Shown here: positions 42,380 to 52,852 of the stretch, one piece after another
Numbering within the stretch: position 1 is the first letter of the stretch
How the letters are laid out: each line of letters begins with the position of its first letter
Notes under the pieces: generated by a model
The model's input: the letters and a program-made list of their open reading frames with translations, nothing else
Database searches by the model: none
Told to the model about the DNA's origin: nothing
NCBI RefSeq assembly: GCF_028283705.1
Contig: NZ_JAPWKD010000011.1
Span: 310,001-374,000, forward strand
Direction: 5' to 3'
DNA length: 64,000 bases
From: Pantoea sp.
GTDB lineage: Bacteria; Pseudomonadota; Gammaproteobacteria; Enterobacterales; Enterobacteriaceae
Made by a program: the position numbers and the translations under genes

Positions 42380-43657
42380 TTATCCCAGCCAGCGGCGGAA
42401 AATCAGGCTGGCATTAACCCCGCCAAAGCCAAATCCATTGGAGAGTACGTACTCCATCGGCATCGGGCGAGCCGTCAACGCCACTAAATCGAGTCCGGTA
42501 GCCGCCTCATCGGGCTGATGCAAATTCAGCGTTGGCGGTGCCAGCTGGTCGCGCAACGCCAGAATGCTGAAAATCGCCTCAACGCCGCCTGCTGCACCCA
42601 GCAGATGCCCGGTCGCGGATTTGGTTGAAGTGATCGCCACTGGATTGTCGGCAAAAACGGAACGAATGGCGGCCAGTTCGCCTTTATCACCCACCTGCGT
42701 TGAAGTGGCGTGGGCGTTGATATGCTGGATAGCGTCAGGGGTGATCCCTGCCTGACGAATCGCCGTCTCCATCGCCCGGCGAGCACCGCTGCCATCTTCC
42801 GGTCCGGCCGTCAGATGGTAGGCATCAGCACTGGTGCCATAACCCACCACCTCCGCCAGCGGCGTAGCACCACGCTCCAGCGCATGATCGAGCGATTCAA
42901 TCACCAGCAAGCCCGCCCCTTCACCCATCACAAAACCGTCGCGTTGCTGATCAAAAGGTCGTGAGGCGCTGGTGGGTTGATCGTTAAAGCCACTGGAGAG
43001 TGCTTTCGCTGCCGCAAAACCGCCAAGGCTGACGCGATGGATTGCCGCCTCGCTTCCACCACACAAGGCAATATCCGCCTCGCCACTGCGAATCATCCGC
43101 GCGGCATCACCAATCGCCTGCGCACCGGCGGCACAGGCGGTGACGGGCGCGCCAATCGGACCGCGAAAGCCATGCGCAATCGAAACATGACCGGCCGCCA
43201 GATTGGCAAGGAATGATGGCACGGTGAACGGTGATAAACGGCGTGGGCCGCGATTGTTGGTGGTTTCTACTGCCGCCGCGATTTCGTTAAAGCCGCCGAT
43301 ACCGGTCGCAATGATGGTCGCGGTACGCTCACGCAGCGCCTCCAGCTGCGGGAACCAGTTGGCCTGCGTCAGAGCTTCCTGAGCCGCAACCAGCGCGAAT
43401 TCGATAAAGCGATCCATTTTTTTGCGCTCTTTGGCCGGGATAACCGCCAGCGGGTCGAAACCATGTTGCGGATCCTGTTCAACCGAAGGCACCTGGCCCG
43501 CCACTTTGCAGGGAATATCCTGCGCAATAGCTTCAGGTAGCGGGCTGATGCCGGACTGCCCTTTCACCAGGTTACGCCAGACATGTTCCACACCACATCC
43601 CAACGGGCTGACAATACCCATGCCAGTCACGACGATGCGCTTTAATGAGATATCCAT
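42380..43657 (-). CDS. FabF-like beta-ketoacyl-ACP synthase in an efflux operon
   Basis: The 425-residue enzyme keeps the full KAS II catalytic set: Cys175 (TACAAGA), His316 (INAHATSTQ), Lys346 and His351 ([13 protein letters not shown]), and the C-terminal gatekeeper segment [20 protein letters not shown] and KSATGH, rather than HGTST and KSMTGH of E. coli FabF, place it on a different branch, so it is unlikely to be the housekeeping fabF. It lies 21 bp after the emrB-like gene and is the last gene of an hxlR-emrA-emrB operon. It could be a drug-tolerant substitute for FabF or serve a small biosynthetic step. Confidence 0.88.
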   Translation of the reverse strand: MDISLKRIVVTGMGIVSPLGCGVEHVWRNLVKGQSGISPLPEAIAQDIPCKVAGQVPSVEQDPQHGFDPLAVIPAKERKKMDRFIEFALVAAQEALTQANWFPQLEALRERTATIIATGIGGFNEIAAAVETTNNRGPRRLSPFTVPSFLANLAAGHVSIAHGFRGPIGAPVTACAAGAQAIGDAARMIRSGEADIALCGGSEAAIHRVSLGGFAAAKALSSGFNDQPTSASRPFDQQRDGFVMGEGAGLLVIESLDHALERGATPLAEVVGYGTSADAYHLTAGPEDGSGARRAMETAIRQAGITPDAIQHINAHATSTQVGDKGELAAIRSVFADNPVAITSTKSATGHLLGAAGGVEAIFSILALRDQLAPPTLNLHQPDEAATGLDLVALTARPMPMEYVLSNGFGFGGVNASLIFRRWLG

Positions 43658-43678
43658 ATGATCTCCGGATAGTGAGAC

Positions 43679-45238
43679 TTAAGTTTTTGGCACTTTCATA
43701 AACGGCACCAGCAAGGCGGCGATAAAAAACCCGATCATGATCAGCCAGAAAGCATCCGCGAAAGCCTGAGTTTTGGCTTCGCGGAGCGTAAGTGCCGCAA
43801 GATTTTTCAGCGCGGCGGTCTGTGCAGCATCGGGGCTGAAGCCCTGTTTTATCAGTGCTGCGGTAGAAGATTGCATAAATTCGCCTAACGACAGGCTGGC
43901 GCTATTGAGATGGTCCGCGAGGCGACTGTAATGCAGGTTTGTTCGATCATTAAGTATAGTGCCGCACAGCGCGATGCCGATGGCACCGCCCAGGTTACGC
44001 ATCAGATTGAACAACCCGGATGCCAGTTTGAGACGTGCCGGCGGCAGGCTACCGAGGGTGAGCGTCACCGTCGGTGCCACTGCGAACTGCTGGGCCATGC
44101 CGCGAAAGGCCTGCGGCAACAACAGTTGTTGCGCGCCCCAGTCGTGGGTAATGGGCACAAAACTGTACATCGACACACCAAAAGCAATCAGCCCCGCTGC
44201 CAGCAGCCAGCGCAAATCAACCCGGTTAGCTAACCAGGAATAAAGCGGGATAGAAAGCACCTGAAACAGGCCGGTAGAGAAGATAGCCAGCCCAATTTGC
44301 AATGCGCTATAGCCGCGCACCGTGCCGAGAAACAGTGGCGTCAGATAGATGGTGGCAAAAATGCCGACCCCGGCCATAAAGGAAAAATAGCAGCCGAGGG
44401 TAAAGGTGCGGTCTTTTAACGCGTATAAATCCATCACCGGTTGCTTATGACGCAGCGTGCGCGCAATAAACAGCACCCCGCAAATCAGCGCCAGCCAGCC
44501 GGTGATGGTCAGGGTACTGTCGTCAAACCAGCCCCAGCGCGGACCTTCTTCCAGTGTGTATTCCAGGCATCCCAGCGACACCGCCAGCAGAACAATGCTG
44601 AGATAGTCGGCACCGCGCAACAGCGAGGTATCCGGTGAGTCAATGTTTACCAGCGCGGGTACGGCGAACGTGATGTAGATGCCCGGCAGGATGTTGATAA
44701 AGAACAGCCAGTGCCAGTTAAAATTCTCGGTGATCCAGCCGCCGACAGTAGGGCCAAGGGTAGGTGCCAGCGATGCCAGACCGCCGATGGTGGCGGCGGC
44801 GATCACCCGCTGTTTTCCCTGAAAGAACGCAAACGCCGTGGTAAACACCAGCGGAATCATCGAGCCACCTGCCAGCCCCTGCAACGCGCGGAAGGCAATC
44901 ATGCTTTGAATATTCCACGCCCAGCCGCATAACACGCTCATCAGGGTAAAACCTGCTGCTGAGGCGGCGAATAGCCAGCGCGTAGACATCACCCGTGCCA
45001 GCCAGCCGGAAAGCGGGATGATGATGATCTCTGCAATCAGGTAGCTGGTCTGCACCCAGACAGTTTCGTCATCTCCTGCCGACAAACCCCCGCCGATATC
45101 CCGTAACGAAGCGGAGACGATCTGAATATCCAGCAAGGCGATAAACATCCCCAGACACATGGTGGCAAAGGCAATCACCTTCTGGCTGACCGGCATCTGC
45201 AATGACGGAATGGCAGGCAGAGCAGTCTGGTTGCTCAT
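43679..45238 (-). CDS. DHA2-family MFS efflux pump (EmrB-like)
   Basis: A 519-residue transporter with 14 hydrophobic segments and the DHA2 motif set, including LDIQIVSASLRDIGGG in helix 1 and WVQTSYLIAEIIIIPLSGWL in helix 2. It closely follows the EmrB pattern and works with the adaptor encoded just upstream and a TolC-like outer-membrane channel to pump hydrophobic toxic compounds by proton antiport. Its start overlaps the adaptor stop by 4 bp. Confidence 0.92.
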   Translation of the reverse strand: MSNQTALPAIPSLQMPVSQKVIAFATMCLGMFIALLDIQIVSASLRDIGGGLSAGDDETVWVQTSYLIAEIIIIPLSGWLARVMSTRWLFAASAAGFTLMSVLCGWAWNIQSMIAFRALQGLAGGSMIPLVFTTAFAFFQGKQRVIAAATIGGLASLAPTLGPTVGGWITENFNWHWLFFINILPGIYITFAVPALVNIDSPDTSLLRGADYLSIVLLAVSLGCLEYTLEEGPRWGWFDDSTLTITGWLALICGVLFIARTLRHKQPVMDLYALKDRTFTLGCYFSFMAGVGIFATIYLTPLFLGTVRGYSALQIGLAIFSTGLFQVLSIPLYSWLANRVDLRWLLAAGLIAFGVSMYSFVPITHDWGAQQLLLPQAFRGMAQQFAVAPTVTLTLGSLPPARLKLASGLFNLMRNLGGAIGIALCGTILNDRTNLHYSRLADHLNSASLSLGEFMQSSTAALIKQGFSPDAAQTAALKNLAALTLREAKTQAFADAFWLIMIGFFIAALLVPFMKVPKT

Positions 45239-46266
45239 GGCAATGGCTTCTCATCAACCGTTACCGTGACTGACAGCCCAGGGCGCAGCAGACCGAGATT
45301 CGCTGCATCGCCCTCCAGCGCGATACGCACCGGTACGCGCTGAACAATTTTGGTGAAATTGCCGGTGGCATTTTCCGCTGGCAGGATACTGAAACGCGAA
45401 CCGGTAGCCGGGGACAGGCTGACAACATGGCCGGTAAAAGTACGCCCCGGTAATACATCGGCAACGATCTGCGCCTTTTGCCCCGCGTGTAAATGTGCCA
45501 GCTGGTTTTCTTTAAAATTGGCATCTACCCATAATCCCTGCGCGGGCACCAGCGACAACAATTGCGTACCGCTGGTGACATAAGCTCCCGACCAGGCGCG
45601 CCGGTTGCCGATCACGCCGTCAAAAGGCGCTCGTATCTCGGTGTAGCTCAGGTTGAGTTTTGCCATCTCCAGCCCCGCCTGCGCCTGGACCAGCGCCGCC
45701 TGAGTCTGCTTTTCACGCGCATCCAGCACCATCAACTGACGTTCTGCCACATTTTTGTCGGCGCGCGCCTTCCCTTCCTGGGCCACCGCCTGGTGATAAT
45801 CAGCCTGCGCATATTCGCGGGTCTGTGCCGAAACGATAGAATTCAGCGCCAGCGCACCATAACGTCGGCTGTCCCCGGCGGTTTTCTCCGTCATCGCCTG
45901 AGCGGCATTCACCGCCGCAGACGACCCGACAATGGTCGCCAGCTGCAATTCACGTGTGGCGGCGATATCGGCAAGTGCGGCCTGTTGCGCATCCACCTCA
46001 CCGCTGGCCTGCATCAGCGCGGCCTGATAATCACGCGCGTCGAGCCGCACCAGCAGCTCGCCTTTTTTCACTCGCATGTTGTCCTGCACCGCAATATCCT
46101 GTACGTAGCCCGCCACTTTGGCGGAGATGGCGCTAATATCGCCGCCAACATAAGCATCATCGGTTGACTCGATAAAGCGACCTGATTGCCACCACCACAG
46201 GCCGTAACCGGATGCCAGCACCACCGCTGCGACGGCCACCACCGGGATCACCACGCGTCTGTTCAT
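45235..46266 (-). CDS. EmrA-like HlyD-family membrane fusion protein
   Basis: A 343-residue adaptor with one N-terminal membrane helix (residues 6-26). A split lipoyl-like domain (STDDAYVGGDISAISAKVAGYVQDI and YTEIRAPFDGVIGNRRAWSGAYV) flanks an alpha-helical hairpin. A beta-barrel domain follows with DANFKENQLAHLHAGQKAQI. It bridges the inner-membrane pump to the outer-membrane channel. It overlaps both the regulator and pump genes by 4 bp (ATGA), so all three are translated as a unit. Confidence 0.93.
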   Translation of the reverse strand: MNRRVVIPVVAVAAVVLASGYGLWWWQSGRFIESTDDAYVGGDISAISAKVAGYVQDIAVQDNMRVKKGELLVRLDARDYQAALMQASGEVDAQQAALADIAATRELQLATIVGSSAAVNAAQAMTEKTAGDSRRYGALALNSIVSAQTREYAQADYHQAVAQEGKARADKNVAERQLMVLDAREKQTQAALVQAQAGLEMAKLNLSYTEIRAPFDGVIGNRRAWSGAYVTSGTQLLSLVPAQGLWVDANFKENQLAHLHAGQKAQIVADVLPGRTFTGHVVSLSPATGSRFSILPAENATGNFTKIVQRVPVRIALEGDAANLGLLRPGLSVTVTVDEKPLP

Positions 46267-46808
46267 GGCTGTACGCCTTTTTGCGTCTGCGGCATAAACT
46301 TCAGCGCAGCCTCACCCGCGCGTTTTTTCTGCAAATACTCGTAGCGATAGTGGAGGATGGGTGCCGCTGCGGGGGCGGGGATCATGCTGTATTTATCTGA
46401 CGTGACTGGCTGGCCGGTTGCACTATCCACCATAATCGCCTGCACCGGGCGTTGAGTGGCGGTTTCCACCAGCTGCATCTGACGCCCTTCGGGTGAAAAA
46501 TGGCGGCTACCCCATTCGGCCAGCGCCAGCATCACCGGCCGGAAATCCCGTCCCCGCTCGGTGAGATGGTATTCGTAGCGCGGCGGCGTGCTGCTGTAGC
46601 ACACCTTTTCCAGCAGACCATCATCCACCAGCTCTTTCAGGCGACGGGAGAGAATGTTGGGCGCAATGTCAGCGCTTTTCTGGAACTCATCAAAACGGGT
46701 AAATCCAGCCAGGGCATCGCGCAGGATGATCATGCTCCAGCTGTCACCAATCCTCCCGAGGCTGCGCGCAATCGGACATGGGGTCTGGCAAAGCGGTTCG
46801 TTTTTCAT
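46263..46808 (-). CDS. HxlR-family regulator of the efflux operon
   Basis: The winged-helix domain spans residues about 6-105, beginning CPIARSLGRIGDSWSMIILRDALAG. Cysteines at 7 and 11 sit where redox- or electrophile-sensing HxlR proteins have theirs. The 181-residue length is longer than usual because of a C-terminal extension of about 70 residues with no known domain. It is the first gene of the operon, which suggests autoregulation and induction by the pumped compound. Confidence 0.9.
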   Translation of the reverse strand: MKNEPLCQTPCPIARSLGRIGDSWSMIILRDALAGFTRFDEFQKSADIAPNILSRRLKELVDDGLLEKVCYSSTPPRYEYHLTERGRDFRPVMLALAEWGSRHFSPEGRQMQLVETATQRPVQAIMVDSATGQPVTSDKYSMIPAPAAAPILHYRYEYLQKKRAGEAALKFMPQTQKGVQP

Positions 46809-46915
46809 GGTGCTGACTCAGATAAGGTCTTAATGCGCACAGATTTCCATAGTGACTTTCAAAATGCAAGTCACTACAGTCTCGACAGCTCAAAGTGGAT
46901 AACGACTGTACAAAA

Positions 46916-46990
46916 CGTAGTGGCGCAATTTATTGCGCGTCTTTTGCCCTGGAAAACGCTGAATACTGCGCGATAAATCGCGCCACTACG
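46916..46990. repeat. Inverted pair of REP-like units (BIME-like)
   Basis: Unit 46916-46939 (CGTAGTGGCGCAATTTATTG...) and unit 46967-46990 are inverted copies of one 24-base sequence with two coordinated differences. A 27-bp spacer separates them. They lie between the efflux operon promoter and the ascG stop. Each unit is itself palindromic. A single copy lies at 33268 and a shorter core at 54616. Confidence 0.65.
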
Positions 46991-47005
46991 GGATCAAAGC
47001 GGAAA

Positions 47006-48019
47006 TTAAGGTTTCGGAGCGGGTCCGACTGATTCGCGCATAATCAGGTTGGCATTGAAACTTTTGCGCTGGCCGATCTCGCCGCCGTCCAGCATCGAAA
47101 CCAGCTGTGCAATGGTTTGCTGCACCATCTCCGTCACCGGGATTTTCATGCTGGATAAGGACGGGATAGTGTAAGGTGCCAGGGGGATATCATCAAAACC
47201 CACCACGGAAACCTGTTCAGGAATGGCGATGCTGGCCGCAGCAAGTTGTTTCATGGCCCCCACGGCCATTTCATCGTTGCTGGCGATAATCGCCGTGAAG
47301 CGGCAACCGCCCGCCAGCAAGGCTTCCACCGCTGCCATCCCGCTGTGCGCATTCCACTTACCGGGGATAATCAGTGCGTCCTGCACCGGAATCTGATGTT
47401 CAGCCAGCGCCGCTTTATAACCTGACAGGCGCTCCAGCCCGGTGGGAGAATCGAGTGATCCGGTGATAAAGGCGATATCACGATGCCCGAGCGCCACCAG
47501 CTGGTTTACCGCCTGCATACAGTTGGCTTTCTGATCGGAATAAATGCAGAAACTATGGTGCTGCCGCAGGCGACGATTGATCACCAGAATCGGTTGTTTA
47601 TGCTGAGAAATGATCTCATCCATCTCATCGATGGAGAGAAAACGTGGGTAAATGATGATGCCATCACAACGCAAATCCAGCAGAAACTGAATCGCCGCCC
47701 GCTCCTCCGCCGCGCTGTGTTTACCGTCGGCGAGAATTAACTGACGCCCCTGCTGTTCCAGCAGGCGTGCAGAATGGGACATCAGCTCGCTAAAGTAGCT
47801 GCCGCTATACAAGGTATTGGTGATCACCAGGCCGATGGTCTGGGTCGATTTAACCGCCAGATTGCGCGCCAGCAGGTTGGGGCGAAAGTCAGTCTCAGCA
47901 ATCGCCCGCAGCACCCGTTCACGTTTTTCCTGGCTGACATAGCCATTTCCCGACAACACGCGCGACACCGTGGCCTTCGACACACCGGCTTTTTCAGCCA
48001 CTTCAAGAATGGTTGTCAT
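47006..48019 (-). CDS. ascG: LacI-family repressor of the beta-glucoside operon (AscG)
   Basis: The 337-residue product is close to E. coli AscG along its length: MTTILEVAEKAGVSKATVSRVLSGNGYVSQ at the N-terminus and NTLYSGSYFSEL in the effector domain. It also has VVGFDDIPLAPYT and SSMKIPVTEM. It is divergent from ascF-ascB, and a matching operator lies in the intergenic region. It should repress those genes in the absence of arbutin, salicin or related sugars. Confidence 0.92.
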   Translation of the reverse strand: MTTILEVAEKAGVSKATVSRVLSGNGYVSQEKRERVLRAIAETDFRPNLLARNLAVKSTQTIGLVITNTLYSGSYFSELMSHSARLLEQQGRQLILADGKHSAAEERAAIQFLLDLRCDGIIIYPRFLSIDEMDEIISQHKQPILVINRRLRQHHSFCIYSDQKANCMQAVNQLVALGHRDIAFITGSLDSPTGLERLSGYKAALAEHQIPVQDALIIPGKWNAHSGMAAVEALLAGGCRFTAIIASNDEMAVGAMKQLAAASIAIPEQVSVVGFDDIPLAPYTIPSLSSMKIPVTEMVQQTIAQLVSMLDGGEIGQRKSFNANLIMRESVGPAPKP

Positions 48020-48118
48020 GGTTTTCTCATCTTATTCAAGACGTTTCGCAGTCTACCTAACATGCTCATTGATTGGGAAATTTTTCGCATGTCCGGCTTT
48101 GACACGCAACCACCATTA

Positions 48119-48134
48119 AGTGATTCAGTTCACA
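48119..48134 (+). promoter_or_regulatory. Candidate CRP site upstream of ascF
   Basis: AGTGA-TTCAGT-TCACA agrees with the CRP consensus (TGTGA-N6-TCACA) at nine of ten core positions. It is centred about 70 bp before the predicted start of transcription, a usual class I position. It indicates catabolite control of the operon. Confidence 0.65.
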
Positions 48135-48160
48135 ATGTCATAAATCAAATTTTAAATATC

Positions 48161-48189
48161 TTGCCAGGTTAAAAATACAATTTCATTAT
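48161..48189 (+). promoter_or_regulatory. Promoter of ascF-ascB
   Basis: TTGCCA (48161-48166) and CATTAT (48184-48189) are spaced by 17 bp. The AscG operator begins 5 bp after the -10 box, over the expected start site. Confidence 0.6.
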
Positions 48190-48193
48190 TTTG

Positions 48194-48207
48194 TGAAACC
48201 GGTTTCT
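48194..48207. promoter_or_regulatory. AscG operator
   Basis: TGAAACCGGTTTCT contains the perfect 12-bp palindrome GAAACCGGTTTC (48195-48206), the known AscG-type operator core. Binding here would block ascF transcription directly. Confidence 0.8.
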
Positions 48208-48301
48208 CATGGCGAGAAACTGAGCAATCGTTCCGCCTCTGTCCCTACAACGGATGTGCGACCGGCCAGCAAGTGACCTTTTGATAAGAGACGAAAAATC
48301 C

Positions 48302-49750
48302 ATGTCGAAGAATTATGTCGAAGTCTCCCGCGCCATAGTCCAGGCGTTAGGTGGGCTGGAAAATATCGAAGCCGTAACGCATTGCATGACCCGCCTGCGC
48401 TTTGTGGTCAAAGACGGTAATCAAATCAACAACCCGGTATTGAAGGCCATCCCCGGCGTGATGGGGGTGGTGCATAACGATGCGCAATGCCAGGTGATCA
48501 TCGGCAATAACGTCGGTCTGGCATATCAGGAAGTGTTAAAGCTCGGCACGCCAGGAGCAACCGCCGCCGCGACATCGGTGAAACGAAAAATCACGCTGAA
48601 AAGTATCGGCACAGGCATCCTTGACGCGCTGGTGGGCACCATGTCACCCCTGATTCCTGCCATCATTGGCGGATCGATGGTGAAGCTGCTCGCCATGGTC
48701 CTGAATATGTTTGGCGTGTTTGCCGAAGGGTCATCAACGTTAGTGATTCTCAACGTGATTGGCGATGGCGCGTTCTTCTTCCTGCCGGTGATGGTGGCCG
48801 CCTCAGCCGCGCTGAAGTTCAAAACCAATATGTCGCTGGCGATTGCCATCGCCGGGGTGCTGATCCATCCCAATTTTATTGATCTGATGGCCAAAGCGGC
48901 ACAGGGGCAACACGTTGAATTTGCATATATTCCAGTGACCGCCGTCAAATACACCTACACCGTTATTCCGGCGCTGGTGATGACGTGGATCCTGTCGCAT
49001 ATCGAACGCATCGTCGATCGTATCACCCCGGCGGTGACGAAAAATTTCCTTAAACCGATGCTGATTGTGTTGATTGCTGCACCGATCGCCATTGTGCTGA
49101 TTGGCCCGCTGGGTATCTGGATCGGCAGCGGCATCTCCGCGCTGGTTTATACTATCCACGGTTATCTCGGCTGGCTGTCGGTGGCCATTATGGGTGCGCT
49201 GTGGCCGCTGCTGGTGATGACCGGCATGCACCGGGTATTTACCCCGACCATCATCCAGACCATCGCCGAAACCGGTAAAGAGGGGATGGTGATGCCTTCG
49301 GAAATTGGTGCCAACCTTTCCCTCGGCGGCTCCTCACTGGCAGTCGCCTTCAAAACCAAAAACCCGGAACTGCGCCAGACGGCACTGGCCGCCGCCGCGT
49401 CAGCGATTGTCGCCGGTATCTCTGAACCGGCCCTATATGGTGTGGCGGTACGCCTCAAGCGTCCGCTGATCGCCAGCCTGATCAGTGGTTTTATCTGCGG
49501 GGCGGTGGCCGGGATTGGTGGCCTTGCCAGCCATTCCATGGCCTCCCCCGGCTTGTTCACCAGCGTGCAGTTTTTTGATCCCAATAATCCGATGAGTATT
49601 GTCTGGGTCGGTGCCGTGATGGTGCTGTCGGTGGTGCTCTCATTTATTTTGACCCTGATGCTGGGCTTTGAAGACATTCCGGTGGAAAAAACCGCCGCTA
49701 CAACCCCGGCAACGGCACCTGAAATCGTAAAACCCGTAAACGCCAATTAA
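48302..49750 (+). CDS. ascF: PTS beta-glucoside transporter IIBC (AscF)
   Basis: The 482-residue protein has an N-terminal IIB domain with the phosphorylated Cys28 (VTHCMTRLRF) and a IIC membrane domain from about residue 100, with MSPLIPAIIGGSMVKLLAMVL at its start. Identity with E. coli AscF is high throughout. No IIA domain is fused, so the crr-encoded IIA is probably used. It imports and phosphorylates arbutin, salicin or cellobiose-like sugars. The start at 48302 (beginning MSKNYVEVSR) matches AscF; the frame is open 48 bp upstream without support. Confidence 0.94.
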   Translation: MSKNYVEVSRAIVQALGGLENIEAVTHCMTRLRFVVKDGNQINNPVLKAIPGVMGVVHNDAQCQVIIGNNVGLAYQEVLKLGTPGATAAATSVKRKITLKSIGTGILDALVGTMSPLIPAIIGGSMVKLLAMVLNMFGVFAEGSSTLVILNVIGDGAFFFLPVMVAASAALKFKTNMSLAIAIAGVLIHPNFIDLMAKAAQGQHVEFAYIPVTAVKYTYTVIPALVMTWILSHIERIVDRITPAVTKNFLKPMLIVLIAAPIAIVLIGPLGIWIGSGISALVYTIHGYLGWLSVAIMGALWPLLVMTGMHRVFTPTIIQTIAETGKEGMVMPSEIGANLSLGGSSLAVAFKTKNPELRQTALAAAASAIVAGISEPALYGVAVRLKRPLIASLISGFICGAVAGIGGLASHSMASPGLFTSVQFFDPNNPMSIVWVGAVMVLSVVLSFILTLMLGFEDIPVEKTAATTPATAPEIVKPVNAN

Positions 49751-51193
<1,443 letters not shown>

Positions 51194-51223
51194 TCCCTCG
51201 CTTTGTTTGGCGATTTCAGCCTG

Positions 51224-51250
51224 AAATCCCTGCCCTGACAGCAGGGATTT
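51224..51250. terminator. Bidirectional terminator between ascB and the alcohol dehydrogenase gene
   Basis: AAATCCCTGC and GCAGGGATTT arms (51224-51233, 51241-51250) with a 7-base loop lie between two convergent stops. The A-rich left and T-rich right ends allow function on both strands. Confidence 0.75.
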
Positions 51251-51257
51251 TGCCGTA

Positions 51258-52307
51258 TTACCAGCGCGTTGCCTGCATATCAATGACGAAGCGATACTTC
51301 ACGTCACCCTGCAACATACGTGTAAACGCCGCTTCAATCTGCTCACCAGCAATCAGTTCGATATCCGCCGTGATGTTGTGCTCACCGCAGAAATCCAGCA
51401 TCTCCTGGGTTTCTTTGATGCTGCCAATCGACGAGCCGCTGATACTCAGGCGACGGAACACCATCGGCGTCACATTGGGTGACGGGTGCGGCTGATCGGG
51501 AATGCCCACCAGCACCAATTTGCCATTGGTTTTCAGCGTGGCGAGATAAGGATCGAGGTCGTGCGGGGCGGCCACACAATCAACAATCATATCCAGCGAG
51601 GTCTGGCAGGTCGCCATCTGCGCCACATCACGCGATACCACCACCTGCTTCGCCCCTAAGCGGCGTGCATCAGCACCTTTCTCCGGCGACGTGGTGAACA
51701 GTGTCACTTCCGCCCCCAGGGCCGTCGCCAGTTTCACTGCCATATGGCCTAAGCCACCCAAACCGACCACACCGACGCGGTCTCCCGCTTTGACGTTGAA
51801 ATGACGCAGCGGCGACCAGACCGTCACACCTGCACATAACAGCGGAGCAACCCCCGCCAGCGCCAGCTGCGGCGGCACTGCCACCACAAAATGCTGATCG
51901 ACCACCACATGCTGCGCATAACCGCCCCAGGTGCGGTCGCCAGTATATTTATCGATGCCGTTATAAGTCGCGGTAAAGCCGGCTTCGCAATATTGTTCTT
52001 CCTGCTGCTGGCAAAAATGGCACTCGCGACAGGAGTCGACCATCACGCCCACACCGACGACGTCGCCCACTTTAAAGCGGGTGACATCGGCACCGGTTGC
52101 CATCACGCGCCCGACAATCTCGTGCCCTGGCACCAGGGGATAGTGGCTGACACCCCATTCGTTACGGGCCATATGCAGATCTGAGTGGCACACGCCGCAG
52201 TACAGAATCTCAATTTGGACATCCTGTGGCTGCACGCTACGCAGCGCGATCTGGCCGGATGACAAAGGTTGTGTGGCATGGGGTGCGACTAACGCGTTGA
52301 TTTTCAT
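51258..52307 (-). CDS. Zinc-dependent NADP alcohol/aldehyde dehydrogenase (YahK/CAD type)
   Basis: The 349-residue MDR-family enzyme has the catalytic zinc ligands in CGVCHSDLH and GHE. Four cysteines for the structural zinc lie in CRECHFCQQQEEQYC, and the nucleotide-binding motif is GLGGLGHM. It is close to E. coli YahK, an NADPH-dependent aldehyde reductase with broad substrate range. It is divergent from an HxlR-family gene, with a dyad between them, suggesting induction by reactive aldehydes. Confidence 0.9.
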   Translation of the reverse strand: MKINALVAPHATQPLSSGQIALRSVQPQDVQIEILYCGVCHSDLHMARNEWGVSHYPLVPGHEIVGRVMATGADVTRFKVGDVVGVGVMVDSCRECHFCQQQEEQYCEAGFTATYNGIDKYTGDRTWGGYAQHVVVDQHFVVAVPPQLALAGVAPLLCAGVTVWSPLRHFNVKAGDRVGVVGLGGLGHMAVKLATALGAEVTLFTTSPEKGADARRLGAKQVVVSRDVAQMATCQTSLDMIVDCVAAPHDLDPYLATLKTNGKLVLVGIPDQPHPSPNVTPMVFRRLSISGSSIGSIKETQEMLDFCGEHNITADIELIAGEQIEAAFTRMLQGDVKYRFVIDMQATRW

Positions 52308-52384
52308 TGCGCCTCCGAAAGCTTACTGGCAATGGCTGAGTGAAGGCGGCAGACTATAGTGAAGATGGTTCAATATTGATAGTA

Positions 52385-52400
52385 GTCACCATTTGGTGAC
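52385..52400. promoter_or_regulatory. HxlR operator candidate
   Basis: GTCACCA-TT-TGGTGAC is a 16-bp perfect dyad in the 113-bp divergent region, 21 bp before the HxlR start. Such dyads are typical of HxlR/MarR-type sites and would allow joint control of both genes. Confidence 0.6.
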
Positions 52401-52420
52401 CATAAAGCGAGAAACTGACT

Positions 52421-52852
52421 ATGCCTGCCTGGGTTGATGGCAAACTGATGTTCTACGCGGATTCTCCGCCGCGTCGTCTGATGGATCTTTTTTCACTTAA
52501 ATGGAGCAGCATGGTGCTGCATGCGTTATATCACTGGCCGGGACATCGCGCCCGTACCGGCGAATTACAGAGCAGTTTGCAGGGGATTTCGAAGAAGATG
52601 CTGTTTCAGACCTTAAAAGAACTGGAGCAGCGTGGTTTGATCGCCCGCCATGTCTATGAAGTGATCCCGCCAAAGGTGGATTATCGCCTGACGCCCCTCG
52701 GCATGACCTTTGCCGCGCCGATTGAGCAGATGTATCAATGGGGCCTGGAGAATCAGGCAGCGCTGGATGAGATGTCCACGCATTATCAGGCCGCTATGGA
52801 CGAGTCATCAGCCGCGTCATACAGGCATGATCCTGTTCTCGATGCGGATTAA
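52421..52852 (+). CDS. HxlR-family regulator beside the alcohol dehydrogenase gene
   Basis: A 143-residue winged-helix protein: the core LMDLFSLKWSSMVLHALYHWPGHRARTGELQSSLQGISKKMLFQTLKELEQRGLI occupies residues about 21-74. No Cys is present, so sensing is not through thiol oxidation. Its 3' end overlaps the convergent XRE gene by 59 bp. It probably controls the divergent dehydrogenase gene. Confidence 0.87.
   Translation: MPAWVDGKLMFYADSPPRRLMDLFSLKWSSMVLHALYHWPGHRARTGELQSSLQGISKKMLFQTLKELEQRGLIARHVYEVIPPKVDYRLTPLGMTFAAPIEQMYQWGLENQAALDEMSTHYQAAMDESSAASYRHDPVLDAD

Noticed and set aside
48803..49746. Minus-strand frames opposite ascF
   Set aside because: Shadows of a strongly conserved PTS gene; no ribosome sites.
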